From assembly GCA_004353515.1 (NCBI GenBank), contig SMNZ01000001.1, positions 930,001-994,000 on the forward strand: 64,000 bases of DNA. The letters are read 5' to 3'. This stretch comes from Alteromonadaceae bacterium M269. Its GTDB lineage: Bacteria > Pseudomonadota > Gammaproteobacteria > Enterobacterales > Alteromonadaceae. The notes below the pieces were generated by a model. That model worked only from the letters and a program-made list of their open reading frames with translations, had not been told where the DNA came from and did no database searches. Made by a program: the position numbers and the translations under genes. Shown here piece by piece: positions 1 to 10,411 of the stretch (its first letter is position 1; every line of letters starts with the position of its first letter).

Positions 1-1039
1 CTACCTTATATTCATCAGATAGTTTTCTGGCTTCTTGAATCAGCTCACGACTTTCTTCGGGTAATGATGACGCTATCACCTTGGCTAAAGTGACATTAGT
101 TGGAATGTAAAGCTGTTGCGTTTTTGTAGAATAAGCTAATGCGTATGCTTTTCTAGACCAGGATTCCGCGTTTTCGTAATCCTCAAGTTCAAAAGCAACC
201 GCCCCCATCTGCTGCAGAGCAAATGCTTGATCAAGTTCACTACCTAACTGTTCAGAATAATCAAAACATTGCATGAAATTAAATAGCGCTAATTCTGGCT
301 GAAGCAAGTTCCGGTATAGTCCACCTAAATTGTAATAGCTATCAGAAAGCCCTTTGATATTACCTAGAGCTTCATCTCTCTCCACTTTAATATTTTCAAC
401 ATCAATAGCTTGGTTATACCGACCACCAGTTGTGAGTCCTATTGCAACGACATTTAACATGGATTGTCCCAATAAGTTTTCTGGCACAACGTTTAGATGA
501 GATAAAGCATAATCTGACGCTTTATCGAATACCTTGTCATCCTTAGTGTAAGCTGAGATAAGTAGCTGATCTGCTGCTAACCAAAACCTAAGTATCGGAT
601 CTTGGGTTTGGCTTAATTTTTCAGTGGCTTGAGTTAGAAGCGCATTTAAATCATCTATTTGGCCAAGCGAATAGTGAATGCGTGCTTGTAGAATCGCCGC
701 TAGCCCCAATTGGTCGTCAGTGAGTGAAAGTTGTTTAAGTTGTCTTAAAGCCTCACGAGCGATATCCAGCTTGTCATCAGCTATTGCAATGGCGGCTTTA
801 AGCAGCAATAAAACTGAAGATTCATCCGGCTCGGTGTCAGCAAGTTTTGATTCAATTTTACTTAGCAATTCTCCCTGTTCATGTCCAAACTCCAGCATTA
901 ACTCGTTTAAGGAGGTAGATAAGAGTTTTGACTCAGAGGGAATTAGTTGACTTTGATTGGGCGATGAAGAAGACGAAGTATGAGGTTGGCTACATCCCAT
1001 CACTACTAGAGCATAAGATAGCAGTATAAAATACCTCAT
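1..1039 (-). CDS. TPR-like repeat lipoprotein (3' end outside window)
   Basis: The frame is open without a stop from an ATG at 1037-1039 to the left edge (346 codons visible), so the C-terminus is missing. The N-terminus is a short signal peptide ending in a lipobox VMGC with Cys16, predicting a lipoprotein. After a Ser/Pro/Gln-rich linker the protein is made of helical pairs of TPR type; later repeats contain patterns such as YYNLGGLYRNL and ALQQMGAVAFELEDYENAE. Repeat lipoproteins of this kind can be scaffolds or the sensory half of a diguanylate cyclase or kinase; the part that would decide this is not visible. It is read in the same direction as kdsB, with 72 bases between them. Confidence 0.7.
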   Translation of the reverse strand, partial: MRYFILLSYALVVMGCSQPHTSSSSSPNQSQLIPSESKLLSTSLNELMLEFGHEQGELLSKIESKLADTEPDESSVLLLLKAAIAIADDKLDIAREALRQLKQLSLTDDQLGLAAILQARIHYSLGQIDDLNALLTQATEKLSQTQDPILRFWLAADQLLISAYTKDDKVFDKASDYALSHLNVVPENLLGQSMLNVVAIGLTTGGRYNQAIDVENIKVERDEALGNIKGLSDSYYNLGGLYRNLLQPELALFNFMQCFDYSEQLGSELDQAFALQQMGAVAFELEDYENAESWSRKAYALAYSTKTQQLYIPTNVTLAKVIASSLPEESRELIQEARKLSDEYKV

Positions 1040-1111
1040 TGGCACACCTCCAACATCTCTTACTCGTCATTCTAAAAAGACTATATCAGATAATACGTGC
1101 TTGTTAATACC

Positions 1112-1864
1112 TTACCCTTTCTGTAGTAATCGCTTTAAATCTTCAGGCGTGTCTATACCCGTCGGTGGTGTTTCTACAGCAATGCCTACATGTATTTTTT
1201 CGCCATGCCAGAGCACCCTTAATTGCTCCAGAGACTCAATTTGTTCAAGTGAGGAAGGACTCATTTGAATATAACGCTTAACAAACCCCGCTCGATAAGC
1301 GTAAAGCCCAATGTGCCTCAAATAAAAGTCACCCACGTCATCAATGTTTTCTTTTCCTAAGAACCGATTGCGATCATAAGGTAACACTGAACGGCTAAAG
1401 TAAAGCGCGTTACTTTGTTTATCTAAAACAACTTTAACGACATTGGGATTAAAGACTTCATCAACATCATCTATCTTAACCGCTAATGTCGCCATACTCG
1501 CATCTTGACTCACCGACAAGCTTTTCGCGACCTGCTGGATATTAGCAACAGGGATAAAGGGCTCATCACCTTGCACATTGACAATGATTTCATCATCCCC
1601 AATTTCAAGCCGATCGATAACTTCTGCTATTCGCTCTGTTCCTGACTCATGCTCAGAGCTCGTCAAACAATATTGCCCACCAAACTGTTCGACAGCTGCA
1701 ACAATACGCTGATCATCTGTCGCTACGACAACTTGACTTGCCCCTGACTCGATTGAGCGCTCATAAACATGCTGAACCATAGGTTTGCCTTCAATATCAA
1801 CTAAAGGCTTTCCCGGAAATCGACTGGAAGCGTATCTGGCTGGAATTATGACAGTAAAACTCAT
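1112..1864 (-). CDS. kdsB: 3-deoxy-manno-octulosonate cytidylyltransferase
   Basis: KdsB activates Kdo with CTP to CMP-Kdo in the cytoplasm, the sugar donor for the inner core of lipopolysaccharide. The N-terminal nucleotide-binding signature [14 protein letters not shown] lies at residues 8-21, and internal blocks such as [12 protein letters not shown] and YALYFSRS-like segments are those of the family. The length of 250 residues is normal. It is the last gene of the run msbA-lpxK-Trm112-like-kdsB, four bases behind the small Trm112-like gene, as in many gammaproteobacteria. Identification is secure. Confidence 0.97.
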   Translation of the reverse strand: MSFTVIIPARYASSRFPGKPLVDIEGKPMVQHVYERSIESGASQVVVATDDQRIVAAVEQFGGQYCLTSSEHESGTERIAEVIDRLEIGDDEIIVNVQGDEPFIPVANIQQVAKSLSVSQDASMATLAVKIDDVDEVFNPNVVKVVLDKQSNALYFSRSVLPYDRNRFLGKENIDDVGDFYLRHIGLYAYRAGFVKRYIQMSPSSLEQIESLEQLRVLWHGEKIHVGIAVETPPTGIDTPEDLKRLLQKG

Positions 1865-1868
1865 CAGC

Positions 1869-2066
1869 CTATTTACCCAATGCTTCCACTTCTTCTGACG
1901 TCAATTTCCTCGCTTCGCTTTCAAGCATCACTGGTATATTGTCGCTAATTGGGAAGGCTAACCTATCGAATCGACAGATAAGCTCATTTGTTTTATCATT
2001 CAGTTGCAACTTACCTTTACATATTGGACAGGCTAAAATATCCAGTAATTGTCTATCAAATGCCAT
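1869..2066 (-). CDS. Trm112-like protein (YcaR family)
   Basis: A 65-residue protein with the CPIC metal-binding-like pair at residues 13-16 followed by a short beta-rich domain containing [13 protein letters not shown] and [10 protein letters not shown], which are the hallmarks of the bacterial Trm112/YcaR family. I start it at the ATG at 2064-2066, which has AGGAAAGAG just upstream; an ATG 18 bases further upstream has no ribosome binding site. The family sits between lpxK and kdsB in many gammaproteobacteria. Its bacterial role is not established; the eukaryotic Trm112 is a methyltransferase partner. Confidence 0.9.
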   Translation of the reverse strand: MAFDRQLLDILACPICKGKLQLNDKTNELICRFDRLAFPISDNIPVMLESEARKLTSEEVEALGK

Positions 2067-2109
2067 TCTCTTTCCTAAATTCACTTATATATTATAGCGT
2101 TTGTTACAT

Positions 2110-3090
2110 TTAGCGCTTTGATTTTATTGCTAAAAGACGTTCCAAGAAATCCGACTTAAAATGTTCAGTTAACTTAGCGCTGACTGGCAGATACCACCAA
2201 TCATCGTGCGCAAAATCACGACACTTCACGGCATCTTTTTCAGTCATAATAACGGTTTCTTGTGGCAAATCATGCTCGGTATACAAGTGATGATCACCAA
2301 ATATCAGCGTTTCTTTAATCTTAACGCCTTTAGTTGTTAGTAAATCAAAAAAGCGCTGTGGATTACCTATTGCAGCCGCTGCAACAACAGTACGATTAAT
2401 ACTGGCAACAGGCTTAGTCTGTTGAGGATATTTCACATTGACCAATTGGCCAGGTTCCAACGACATAAGGTACTCTTCAGTTTGAGCCTTACCACCATTT
2501 GTTACCTTAAAATCGACCGAGGCCAACCGCTGACGGCTCTCTCGAAGCGGCCCCATAGGCAATAACAAGGCATTACCAAATCGCCTTTGCCCATCAATAA
2601 CGACAATCTCGACATCGCGTTGCAACGCATAATGCTGCAACCCGTCATCACTAATCACAACATCACATTGATGTTCTTCTATGAGGTATGAAGCCCCTCG
2701 GGGTCTGTTCGGATCAACAACCATCGGACAACCCAAGTGCTGCTTCATCAGTACAGCTTCATCACCAACATGCTCCGGCTTACTATCGGTTTCTACAGTC
2801 TTAGGATAATCAATGCCGTTTCCTCCATAACCCCGGCTAATGACCCCAGGCCTGAAGCCATTTTGCTTAAGCCAGTGACATAAAAATATCACTAGAGGTG
2901 TCTTACCATTGCCACCAACGCTAATATTACCCACTATAACAACGGGCACATCCACTCGGTGTGAACGAAATATTCCTAAACGATAAAAAAGCCGGCGTAT
3001 AGAGGAAATCAGCCAAAACAAAAGAGTTAAAGGTAACAAGACAACAACTAAAGGATTCTTGTTATACCAGCTTTTTTCTAACAAACTCAC
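2110..3090 (-). CDS. lpxK: tetraacyldisaccharide 4'-kinase
   Basis: LpxK phosphorylates the 4' position of the lipid A disaccharide precursor at the cytoplasmic face of the inner membrane. The protein has an N-terminal hydrophobic helix (about residues 13-30) and a P-loop GNISVGGNGKTP at 54-65, both family features; 326 residues is the usual length. The start is a GTG at 3088-3090 that overlaps the msbA stop codon as GTGA, indicating translational coupling. Together with MsbA and KdsB it forms a lipopolysaccharide assembly operon. Confidence 0.97.
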   Translation of the reverse strand: MSLLEKSWYNKNPLVVVLLPLTLLFWLISSIRRLFYRLGIFRSHRVDVPVVIVGNISVGGNGKTPLVIFLCHWLKQNGFRPGVISRGYGGNGIDYPKTVETDSKPEHVGDEAVLMKQHLGCPMVVDPNRPRGASYLIEEHQCDVVISDDGLQHYALQRDVEIVVIDGQRRFGNALLLPMGPLRESRQRLASVDFKVTNGGKAQTEEYLMSLEPGQLVNVKYPQQTKPVASINRTVVAAAAIGNPQRFFDLLTTKGVKIKETLIFGDHHLYTEHDLPQETVIMTEKDAVKCRDFAHDDWWYLPVSAKLTEHFKSDFLERLLAIKSKR

Positions 3091-4853
3091 AGCGTTACTT
3101 CACCAAACTGAATTTTATGCAACTGAGCATACATACCATCTTGCTCAATCAGCGACTGGTGATTTCCTCTCTCAACTACCTCACCTTGTTCTACAACTAA
3201 AATCGTATCAGCATTTTCAATTGTCGATAATCGGTGAGCAACAACCAGGCTAGTCCGGTCTTGTTGCAGTGTATCAAGTGCATCTTGTATCAGTCGCTCA
3301 GACTCTGTGTCCAAGGCTGAAGTCGCTTCGTCTAAAATAAGAATAGGCGCATCACGTAATATGGCTCTGGCAATCGCAATTCGCTGCCTTTGTCCACCAG
3401 AAAGGGAACTGCCGTTTTCGCCGATTTCTGTGTCGAGACCGTTTTCTAGCTCATCAGCAAACTCGATGACATGAGCAACCTTAGCGGCTTCTTCTATTTC
3501 TTTACGCGAAACACTGTCGTTCACGCCGTAAGCGATATTATTAGCAATAGTGTCATTAAATAAAGTGACGTTTTGGGACACCAGCGCAAACTGATTCCGC
3601 AAATCTTTTAGCTTGATATCTTGAATAGGAAGGTCATCAATGTAGATGCCCTTTCCATCTTTAATGCCTTTTACGTCAAGATCATAAAAACGCGTTAGCA
3701 GATTGGAGATGGTTGACTTACCACTTCCTGACCGTCCAACTAGAGCAATAGAACTCCCCGCAGATACCTCAAACGAGACACCGTTAATCGCTGGTTGATC
3801 CTTCCCTTCATAGGTAAAAGTCACATCGTCAAAACGCAACTTACCCTCACTGCGTTTTAGCACTATTTTGCCGTTATCAGCCTCAATATCCTTGTCCAAA
3901 GTCTCAAAAATGCTTGCACAAGCCGCCATTCCTCTTTGCAGCTCACTATTAACTGTAGTCAACTGCTTTATCGGCTTCAGTAAGGTTGTCATAGCTACTA
4001 ACAGTGCAATAAAAGTACCTGCCGTTAAGTTTTCAATAGCCCCTGGCATACTGGCAACAAACAAAACAACCGCAAGCGCAATCGACGCGATAATCTGAAC
4101 GGTTACGACACTACCCACCTTAGCGACCACCAACTTCATATTTTGTTGGCGATTGTAGTTGTTCTTATCAGCAAAGCGTTCGGATTCTTTTGATTGAGCA
4201 CCAAACATCAGAACTTCTTTGTGCCCCTTTAGAACTTGCTCAATTGAGGACGTCAGGCTCCCCATAGCTTGCTGAATTTGTTTACTGATTTTCCTAAATC
4301 TCTTACTAACACCAGAAACAATAACGCCAACAATAGGACCAATGACAAAAAAGATTAAGGAGAGTTTCCATGAGTAATAAAACATAGTCGCTAGCAGGAA
4401 GATAACAAAGGCGCCCTCTCTTACCGCAACAGCAAATGCCTTACCAGCGGCATTGGCAACCTGTTCAGTATCAAATAGCGCTTTAGAGATGAGTGCTCCG
4501 GTTGAATTGTTATCGTGAAATGAAACGGGAAGATGGATATATTGCTCAAATAATTGCTGGCGCATACGCATAACAATGCGATTGCCAACCCAAGACAACA
4601 TATAAGTACCAATAAAATTTGATAGCCCTCTTAAAATCATGAGTGGCACAATGGCATAGGCCGCCAAACGCAAATACGCGTAATCGCCAGTCACCAAGCT
4701 TTTATCGGTAACGACTTTTAGTTGAGCGATAACGAATCCGTCGACAGATGCATAACCAATCATGCCAAGGCCAGCTACGATAAATGCTAATTTAAACTCT
4801 GCTAGGTATTGACGAAAGCGCCTAAAGGTACTTTGAGGTTTGGAGAGGCTCAT
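3087..4853 (-). CDS. msbA: lipid A export ABC transporter MsbA
   Basis: MsbA is a homodimeric inner-membrane ABC exporter that flips lipid A-core to the periplasmic leaflet. The 588-residue protein has an N-terminal six-helix membrane domain (about 20-320) and a C-terminal nucleotide-binding domain with Walker A GRSGSGKST near residue 372, signature LSGGQRQR and Walker B ILILDEATSALD near 506. I chose the ATG at 4851-4853, which has AAGGAAG in front; an in-frame start 57 bases upstream would add a non-conserved extension. It is the first gene of the operon leading to lpxK and kdsB. Confidence 0.96.
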   Translation of the reverse strand: MSLSKPQSTFRRFRQYLAEFKLAFIVAGLGMIGYASVDGFVIAQLKVVTDKSLVTGDYAYLRLAAYAIVPLMILRGLSNFIGTYMLSWVGNRIVMRMRQQLFEQYIHLPVSFHDNNSTGALISKALFDTEQVANAAGKAFAVAVREGAFVIFLLATMFYYSWKLSLIFFVIGPIVGVIVSGVSKRFRKISKQIQQAMGSLTSSIEQVLKGHKEVLMFGAQSKESERFADKNNYNRQQNMKLVVAKVGSVVTVQIIASIALAVVLFVASMPGAIENLTAGTFIALLVAMTTLLKPIKQLTTVNSELQRGMAACASIFETLDKDIEADNGKIVLKRSEGKLRFDDVTFTYEGKDQPAINGVSFEVSAGSSIALVGRSGSGKSTISNLLTRFYDLDVKGIKDGKGIYIDDLPIQDIKLKDLRNQFALVSQNVTLFNDTIANNIAYGVNDSVSRKEIEEAAKVAHVIEFADELENGLDTEIGENGSSLSGGQRQRIAIARAILRDAPILILDEATSALDTESERLIQDALDTLQQDRTSLVVAHRLSTIENADTILVVEQGEVVERGNHQSLIEQDGMYAQLHKIQFGEVTL

Positions 4854-5042
4854 GACTTCCTTAATTAAATAATCAGGCTGTATTCTAACCTCGAACTGAT
4901 AATTACCCAACAGCCAATAGATTGTATTTAAATGATTTTAAAGAGGTTACAAGAGCCTATATCTTGTTGGCAGATATGATTTTCAACCATTTGGTTAAAT
5001 AAACGACAAATTCTTAAAGTGCTTGTTTCAATTATCGGTCTT

Positions 5043-8000
5043 CTAATTTAATGATGCTGTATCCAGATTACGTGGAAACTTCACGATAAACTGAGTACCT
5101 TGTTTAACTTTACTTTTTACCGAGATGTTACCTTTCATGGTTTGAGTGATGAGGTTGTATATAACATGCAACCCGAGACCTGACCCACCTTGCGACCGCT
5201 TTGTGGTGTAAAAAGGCTCAAAGATTTTATCGACTATTTTGGCGTCAATACCGACCCCATTGTCGGAGAACTCGATGACAACACTATCCCTATCCTCATA
5301 GATAAGGATATTTATAACCCCATCGGAATTATCGGTAAATGCATGAAAAACCGCATTCACGATCAGATTTGTCATGATTTGTGCAATATTGCCGGGTCTT
5401 TGCAATACCTTGAGTGATTCACAACCCTCGATATTAAACTCAAGCTGCAGATGTTTATACTTAGGCTTTAAGCTGACAATAACTTCGCGAATATATTCAA
5501 TAAGGTCGAACTCAGTTATATGCTCATTTGATTGATCAACAGCCACTCGCTTGAATGACTGAATCAACTTAGAAGCACGTTGGATATTCCCCATAACAAT
5601 TTCAGTAGAGTCATTCGCCACCGACAATAAATTTTCGAAGCTAGACTCTGTTAGCGTGCCTTCTTCATAATCAATCTTAACGGCATCAACTTGCTCCCTC
5701 AAATGGGTAACCGCACCAAGCCCAACCCCGATAGGCGTATTAATCTCATGTGCTATACCCGCAACAAGCCCACCTAGAGAGGCCATCTTTTCCGATTCAA
5801 CCAATTTGTTCTGTGCTCTTTTCAAATTGGAAATGGTGCTCTCAAGCTCAAGGTTACTTTGTTCAAGAGCTTTAGTTCTCTCAACGACTCGTCGTTCTAA
5901 CTCAATGTTTAAATCAGCTAAGGCCTTCTCAGCTGATTTTCGTTCATCATTCTCTTTCTGAAGGTCTGTATAGAGGCCTGCATTTTCTATACTGATCGCA
6001 CTTTGTTGAACCAAAACCTCTACCTTCTCAATCCCTCTCTTAGTAAAACAATAAGGTGACAAGTTATTCTCTAAATATATGGCTCCTAATAACTGGTCTT
6101 TGCCAATAATGGGTAAGCAGAGTAGAGATCGCACACCTTTGTATTGAACATAACTATCTCGAACGAACATATCCGTGTTTAGCGCATCACCACTATGGCA
6201 TGTACTGCGAGTAGAAAGGCAGTAATTCAACGCGGATTCACTATATTCCTCATTAGGTTGAAGTAGGCAAAGCGCTTTCCCTTTTTCGAAAACACAATCA
6301 ATAACCGGTTCTGGGCCAGTTGTATCAATTAAATAAGCTTTCTCTGCCCCAGCAATTCTTGCCGCTGTCTCCAGCACTTTCTCTTGAAGAGTTTGTTTGT
6401 TCATTTCTCTGGATAACGAATGGAAAGTATCCAGCAGCATCGTCATATCTTCCAGCAACAGGTTTTGATTCTTTCCATTTCCTGATGACAGCGAGGACTG
6501 CTTGGCCAATTCAGGGAAACGAGATAAAAAGCTAAACTCAAGGCCTGACGCTCCCCAGAGACGAATCGCTTCTATAGCTTGATTGAAGCTGGCTAACACA
6601 ATCTGCGGCCCACTGATGGATCGATATATATTGAAAGATAACAGCTGAGCCAATGCGTAATCTTGAAGATATCCATTATTAAGCGAGAAGGTACTTGCTT
6701 TTTCCAATACCTTTAAAGCTCCTCCAAGTTCATTTTCGACCAGGTGTAATGCGGCTTGAACAAACATCACCTTATGTTCATTTTCTCCTTCAGATACCCT
6801 ATTCCAGCGTTTCATTTTTCGAAGCGCGGCCTTGATCAATACTCTGCGCTTTTTGCATTTACTTTCCTTTTCCAATCCCATCATGCCAGCACTTAACGCT
6901 AGGCAAACTTCGCTTTCTAATAAATTTCGCATGCCATACATGGCATTACTAAACTCTCTAGCTTTCATGCTAAACCTAAATGCTTCGGGATAATTACTTG
7001 TATATAAACAATGAATGGCTTTACTTTGATAATACGAATAAAGAGCTGTTCTGTTGCCGCTCATTTCTATAGATTCAAGATCGATGTAAGGCACTAGGTC
7101 AAGTGTCTGTTCCCCGGCTTTACTTTCTTTAAACTGTTGAATAAGGTCAATCCAAATAGCTGCATAGGTTATGCAAAATCCCTGACCAAATTGCGTTAAC
7201 AATTGCCAATACTCGTTGCAGGTCTTCCACATATGTTCGAATGGTTGTCCAGAAAAAATAAGATAAGGACAAGAAAACGCAGCGTTATAAGACGCGAACT
7301 CTATTCCTCCCGTACGCTTCCCTTCAATAACTCCTTCGTGAATCGACGGTAAAGCATCTCTAAAGGGATCGGTCCAATGCCTGACATGGACATTAAATAT
7401 CTCGTATATCTGCGGCTTAACCTTAAAGTTGTCATACCGCTCCATCATTTTAAGTCCTGCTTCACAGTATCGATAAGCTGAAGTGTGCTGCTCAACGCCA
7501 CTACAATACAAACCAAAAATCGCGTAAGCATATGCAGAATCTTGACTATTTCCTTTATTAAGACAGATACACAACATGGTATTGCAGAATTTTGCAAACA
7601 TACGTTCACACGTAAAATAAGCAGGAGCACAACCTATCGCTAGGACAGCTAACGCAGCTTTTGCTAATTCGTCGGTCATATCAGGCAGTTCTTCTAAGCG
7701 CATGATTTCTTCATCCGTCGCTTTAGTTGCACCATTTTTAAAGAACTCATCTTCTAGTTCAGGAGACGGCATTAATTGAAAGCCAAGCTCTTGAATAGTA
7801 GATACGCAGATGGATACAGCCTCTTCCATCTGATTATTACCAATGTGATTGAGTATTTGAGTGATGAAGATAGGGACCTTATCAACCAATGCAGATGTTT
7901 TTTCGAGCAGTAAATTAGATGTAGCTTCAGCCTCCTTATATTGTGTGCATAGGTACTGCGTTTCTAATAACGCTAAATGGATATCATACGCACTGCTATC

Positions 8001-10346
8001 ACCGTTATCCCAGCAGTTTTCAGGTAACATGGATTGCCCTGCTAATAAAAGCTCAAGTGCAGTGCCATTTGCCCCCGACTTATTTGCTTGAATACCCGCT
8101 TGATAATTTAATGATGCGTAGATGAGCTTTTCATCTTGCGCTAATAACTCAGCACCAAGGTTAATTTGAGACGTCAACTCATAGAGATTTTCTTCTAGCT
8201 GTTCTTCCTGAAAATCCTGAAACATTGCTCGCCCTATCTTCACATGTACCTCTGGGCGCCTCTCTTTATCGAGTAACTCATAAGCGGCTTGCTGAACTTT
8301 GTCGTGTAGAAATTTAAACTCCAAATCGGGTAACGCACTCAAGTCCTCAACATGGGTATAATCTAAATACATTAACTTGTGGCTACCTGACATCAGGTAG
8401 AGCAACCCTTCCTTAACGCAGGTATTACAAATAGCCAAAACGTCACTGACAGATTTTTCGAGAATTTTGGTGAGTAACGAAAAACGGAAATGGCTACCTA
8501 TGGCCGAACATACTTTTAAAAACTCAACATGGTCGCTCGATAATTCACTGATTTTTGTCGTCATTAGTTCTACAACGTTCTCAGTTATCTCTGCTCCTCT
8601 TATTTTTTCAATATCCCATTCCCAGGCAGAGTCTTTGAAGGCAATAAGTTCAGAGCGCCACAATGTATCCAATAACTGTACGGTAAAAAATGGATTACCA
8701 TTTGCTTTGGTGAAAACAACTTCCGCCAATTCATGCACAGCCATCTTGTCTTGCTTCAAGCTGTCGCTTAACAAAGAACAAATATCCTGAATAGAGAGAG
8801 GTAGCAACTCAATTCGACTAATGTGAGTATTCCCCTGTTCTACTTTTTCAATAGCTTTAGTGAAAGGGTGAAGCGCATCAACCTCGTTATTACGGTAAGC
8901 ACAAACAATATGCATATATTTGAGTTCGTGATCAGCGCACAAACGTTCGAGCAACAACATTGAGGCGTTATCAGCCCATTGCATATCATCTAAAAACAGA
9001 ACTGTTAGCTTCTTTTCAGCACAACTCAGCTTGATAAAGGTTTTAAAAGTCATAACGAAGCGACTAAGTTCATCGCTTGGACTCAATACTTCCGGCTCTT
9101 TGACAATATCAAAAAGCATGCGCAGTTCTGGCAGTACATCACAAAGAATCTTTGCTTTGTCGCCAACTTCACGGTTGAGGCTTAATCGCCACGCATCCCG
9201 CTTAGTTTTGGGTTCAGCAAGCCGCTGGCGTATCAGTGAATGAAATGCCTGAATAAACGCACCAAGCGGAGGTTTAATTCCTATCTGCTCAAACTTCCCC
9301 GATAAAAAGTGACCTCGATGTTTACAGACAGGTTTGTGTAACTCTTTAACTAACACAGATTTACCGATCCCCGAATATCCTGAAACAAGTGTTAAAACAG
9401 ATTCACCTACGCTCGTCTTCTTTGCAGCATCCAATAACTTTTCAACTTCTTTTTCCCTACCGTAAAGCTTGGTTGAGATACTCAAGACATGCTGCTCAAT
9501 AACTGATTCATTCTGAATTCTTTCATTAGGTTGTTTATGAGCTTGTACAAGATCTGATTTCAAGCTAGCAAGGGATTGGTACCTGTTAAGCGGGTTTTTA
9601 TCTAACAGCTTTTCAACAATAGAATGTACCGCTGGATATCTTTCAAGTGACTCTAGATCAGGCTTCAAAGCAACATGTGCATAGACTAAATCTTGTAAGT
9701 TCTTACTACTGAAGATCTTCCGGTTGGCAAATAACTCATAAATCAGCAAGCCAAGGTTATAGATATCTGTTCGATAATCTAATGGCTGGTTCACTTTTCC
9801 TGTCTGCTCTGGAGAAAAGTACCGACTGTCGAAAGCACTAACGCTGTATGAAGCATGATGAGACGTACTCATTTCCCTCGCATGACGTATATCAACAAAA
9901 CACGCTTTAATTCGTTTTCGGTCAGTTATGTCAATCAGGATAGTGTCTGGGTTCAGCCCCTGATGAACAACGTTTTGCTTGTGCAACAAACACAAAGCAT
10001 TTGTTAACGCGATAGCTAGTTGGTAACGCATATCAACAGCTAGCTTTTTATCCTTTATAAAAGCCGTTAATGGCGAACCTTCAACGTGCTCCAGCAATAA
10101 TATTGCATCACCATCCTTGCATTCAAAGGTCACCGGTTTAACTACAGCCGAACTGTTAACTTTTTTGAGTAACTTAAACTCGTATTCGAGATCTGTTTTC
10201 GCCTGAACAAAGCTAATACCAAGCTTGGGTTGTTTCAGAAGAAACTTATCTCCTTTGCAGTTATTAACAAACTGAAGATCGTACCCATCAGACTTCGAAA
10301 GATTGGATAAAAAGGATAAAGAAACGGCTTTTAGTTTTTTAGTCAC
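5043..10346 (-). CDS. kinase-like / AAA ATPase / GAF / sensor histidine kinase hybrid
   Basis: A 1767-residue cytoplasmic signalling protein with a GTG start (10344-10346). Order: protein-kinase-like domain (about 1-270), AAA/AdcA-type ATPase with Walker A GYSGIGKS (Lys329) and Walker B LFLDDMQ (Asp453-Asp454), a long helical TPR-like middle (about 600-1290), GAF (about 1310-1455), coiled coil, HisKA with phosphoacceptor His1533 in AHEINTPIG, and HATPase with DNGVGID and GGSGLGL boxes near 1720. This is the layout of the trifunctional Ser/Thr kinase/ATP-binding/histidine kinase family. The kinase-like domain looks inactive: the catalytic loop reads HQGLNP (128-133), with Gly130 where the catalytic Asp belongs, and the DFG site reads DIR (152-154). 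The gene follows a receiver-GGDEF-EAL gene by 65 bases, its probable partner. No membrane segment is evident. Confidence 0.9.
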   Translation of the reverse strand: MTKKLKAVSLSFLSNLSKSDGYDLQFVNNCKGDKFLLKQPKLGISFVQAKTDLEYEFKLLKKVNSSAVVKPVTFECKDGDAILLLEHVEGSPLTAFIKDKKLAVDMRYQLAIALTNALCLLHKQNVVHQGLNPDTILIDITDRKRIKACFVDIRHAREMSTSHHASYSVSAFDSRYFSPEQTGKVNQPLDYRTDIYNLGLLIYELFANRKIFSSKNLQDLVYAHVALKPDLESLERYPAVHSIVEKLLDKNPLNRYQSLASLKSDLVQAHKQPNERIQNESVIEQHVLSISTKLYGREKEVEKLLDAAKKTSVGESVLTLVSGYSGIGKSVLVKELHKPVCKHRGHFLSGKFEQIGIKPPLGAFIQAFHSLIRQRLAEPKTKRDAWRLSLNREVGDKAKILCDVLPELRMLFDIVKEPEVLSPSDELSRFVMTFKTFIKLSCAEKKLTVLFLDDMQWADNASMLLLERLCADHELKYMHIVCAYRNNEVDALHPFTKAIEKVEQGNTHISRIELLPLSIQDICSLLSDSLKQDKMAVHELAEVVFTKANGNPFFTVQLLDTLWRSELIAFKDSAWEWDIEKIRGAEITENVVELMTTKISELSSDHVEFLKVCSAIGSHFRFSLLTKILEKSVSDVLAICNTCVKEGLLYLMSGSHKLMYLDYTHVEDLSALPDLEFKFLHDKVQQAAYELLDKERRPEVHVKIGRAMFQDFQEEQLEENLYELTSQINLGAELLAQDEKLIYASLNYQAGIQANKSGANGTALELLLAGQSMLPENCWDNGDSSAYDIHLALLETQYLCTQYKEAEATSNLLLEKTSALVDKVPIFITQILNHIGNNQMEEAVSICVSTIQELGFQLMPSPELEDEFFKNGATKATDEEIMRLEELPDMTDELAKAALAVLAIGCAPAYFTCERMFAKFCNTMLCICLNKGNSQDSAYAYAIFGLYCSGVEQHTSAYRYCEAGLKMMERYDNFKVKPQIYEIFNVHVRHWTDPFRDALPSIHEGVIEGKRTGGIEFASYNAAFSCPYLIFSGQPFEHMWKTCNEYWQLLTQFGQGFCITYAAIWIDLIQQFKESKAGEQTLDLVPYIDLESIEMSGNRTALYSYYQSKAIHCLYTSNYPEAFRFSMKAREFSNAMYGMRNLLESEVCLALSAGMMGLEKESKCKKRRVLIKAALRKMKRWNRVSEGENEHKVMFVQAALHLVENELGGALKVLEKASTFSLNNGYLQDYALAQLLSFNIYRSISGPQIVLASFNQAIEAIRLWGASGLEFSFLSRFPELAKQSSLSSGNGKNQNLLLEDMTMLLDTFHSLSREMNKQTLQEKVLETAARIAGAEKAYLIDTTGPEPVIDCVFEKGKALCLLQPNEEYSESALNYCLSTRSTCHSGDALNTDMFVRDSYVQYKGVRSLLCLPIIGKDQLLGAIYLENNLSPYCFTKRGIEKVEVLVQQSAISIENAGLYTDLQKENDERKSAEKALADLNIELERRVVERTKALEQSNLELESTISNLKRAQNKLVESEKMASLGGLVAGIAHEINTPIGVGLGAVTHLREQVDAVKIDYEEGTLTESSFENLLSVANDSTEIVMGNIQRASKLIQSFKRVAVDQSNEHITEFDLIEYIREVIVSLKPKYKHLQLEFNIEGCESLKVLQRPGNIAQIMTNLIVNAVFHAFTDNSDGVINILIYEDRDSVVIEFSDNGVGIDAKIVDKIFEPFYTTKRSQGGSGLGLHVIYNLITQTMKGNISVKSKVKQGTQFIVKFPRNLDTASLN

Positions 10347-10411
10347 TCTTTTCTCTCTTTCTTTACATCTAGGGGGACCTGCAACTCGAACTTACTCTTG
10401 TAAGAACAAAG

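Noticed and set aside
678-950. Plus-strand reading frame of 90 codons
   Set aside because: It lies within the minus-strand lipoprotein gene, is Ser-rich from antisense reading and shows no family feature.
4421-4612. Extra minus-strand gene inside msbA
   Set aside because: Alternative frame within the membrane domain of a complete gene.
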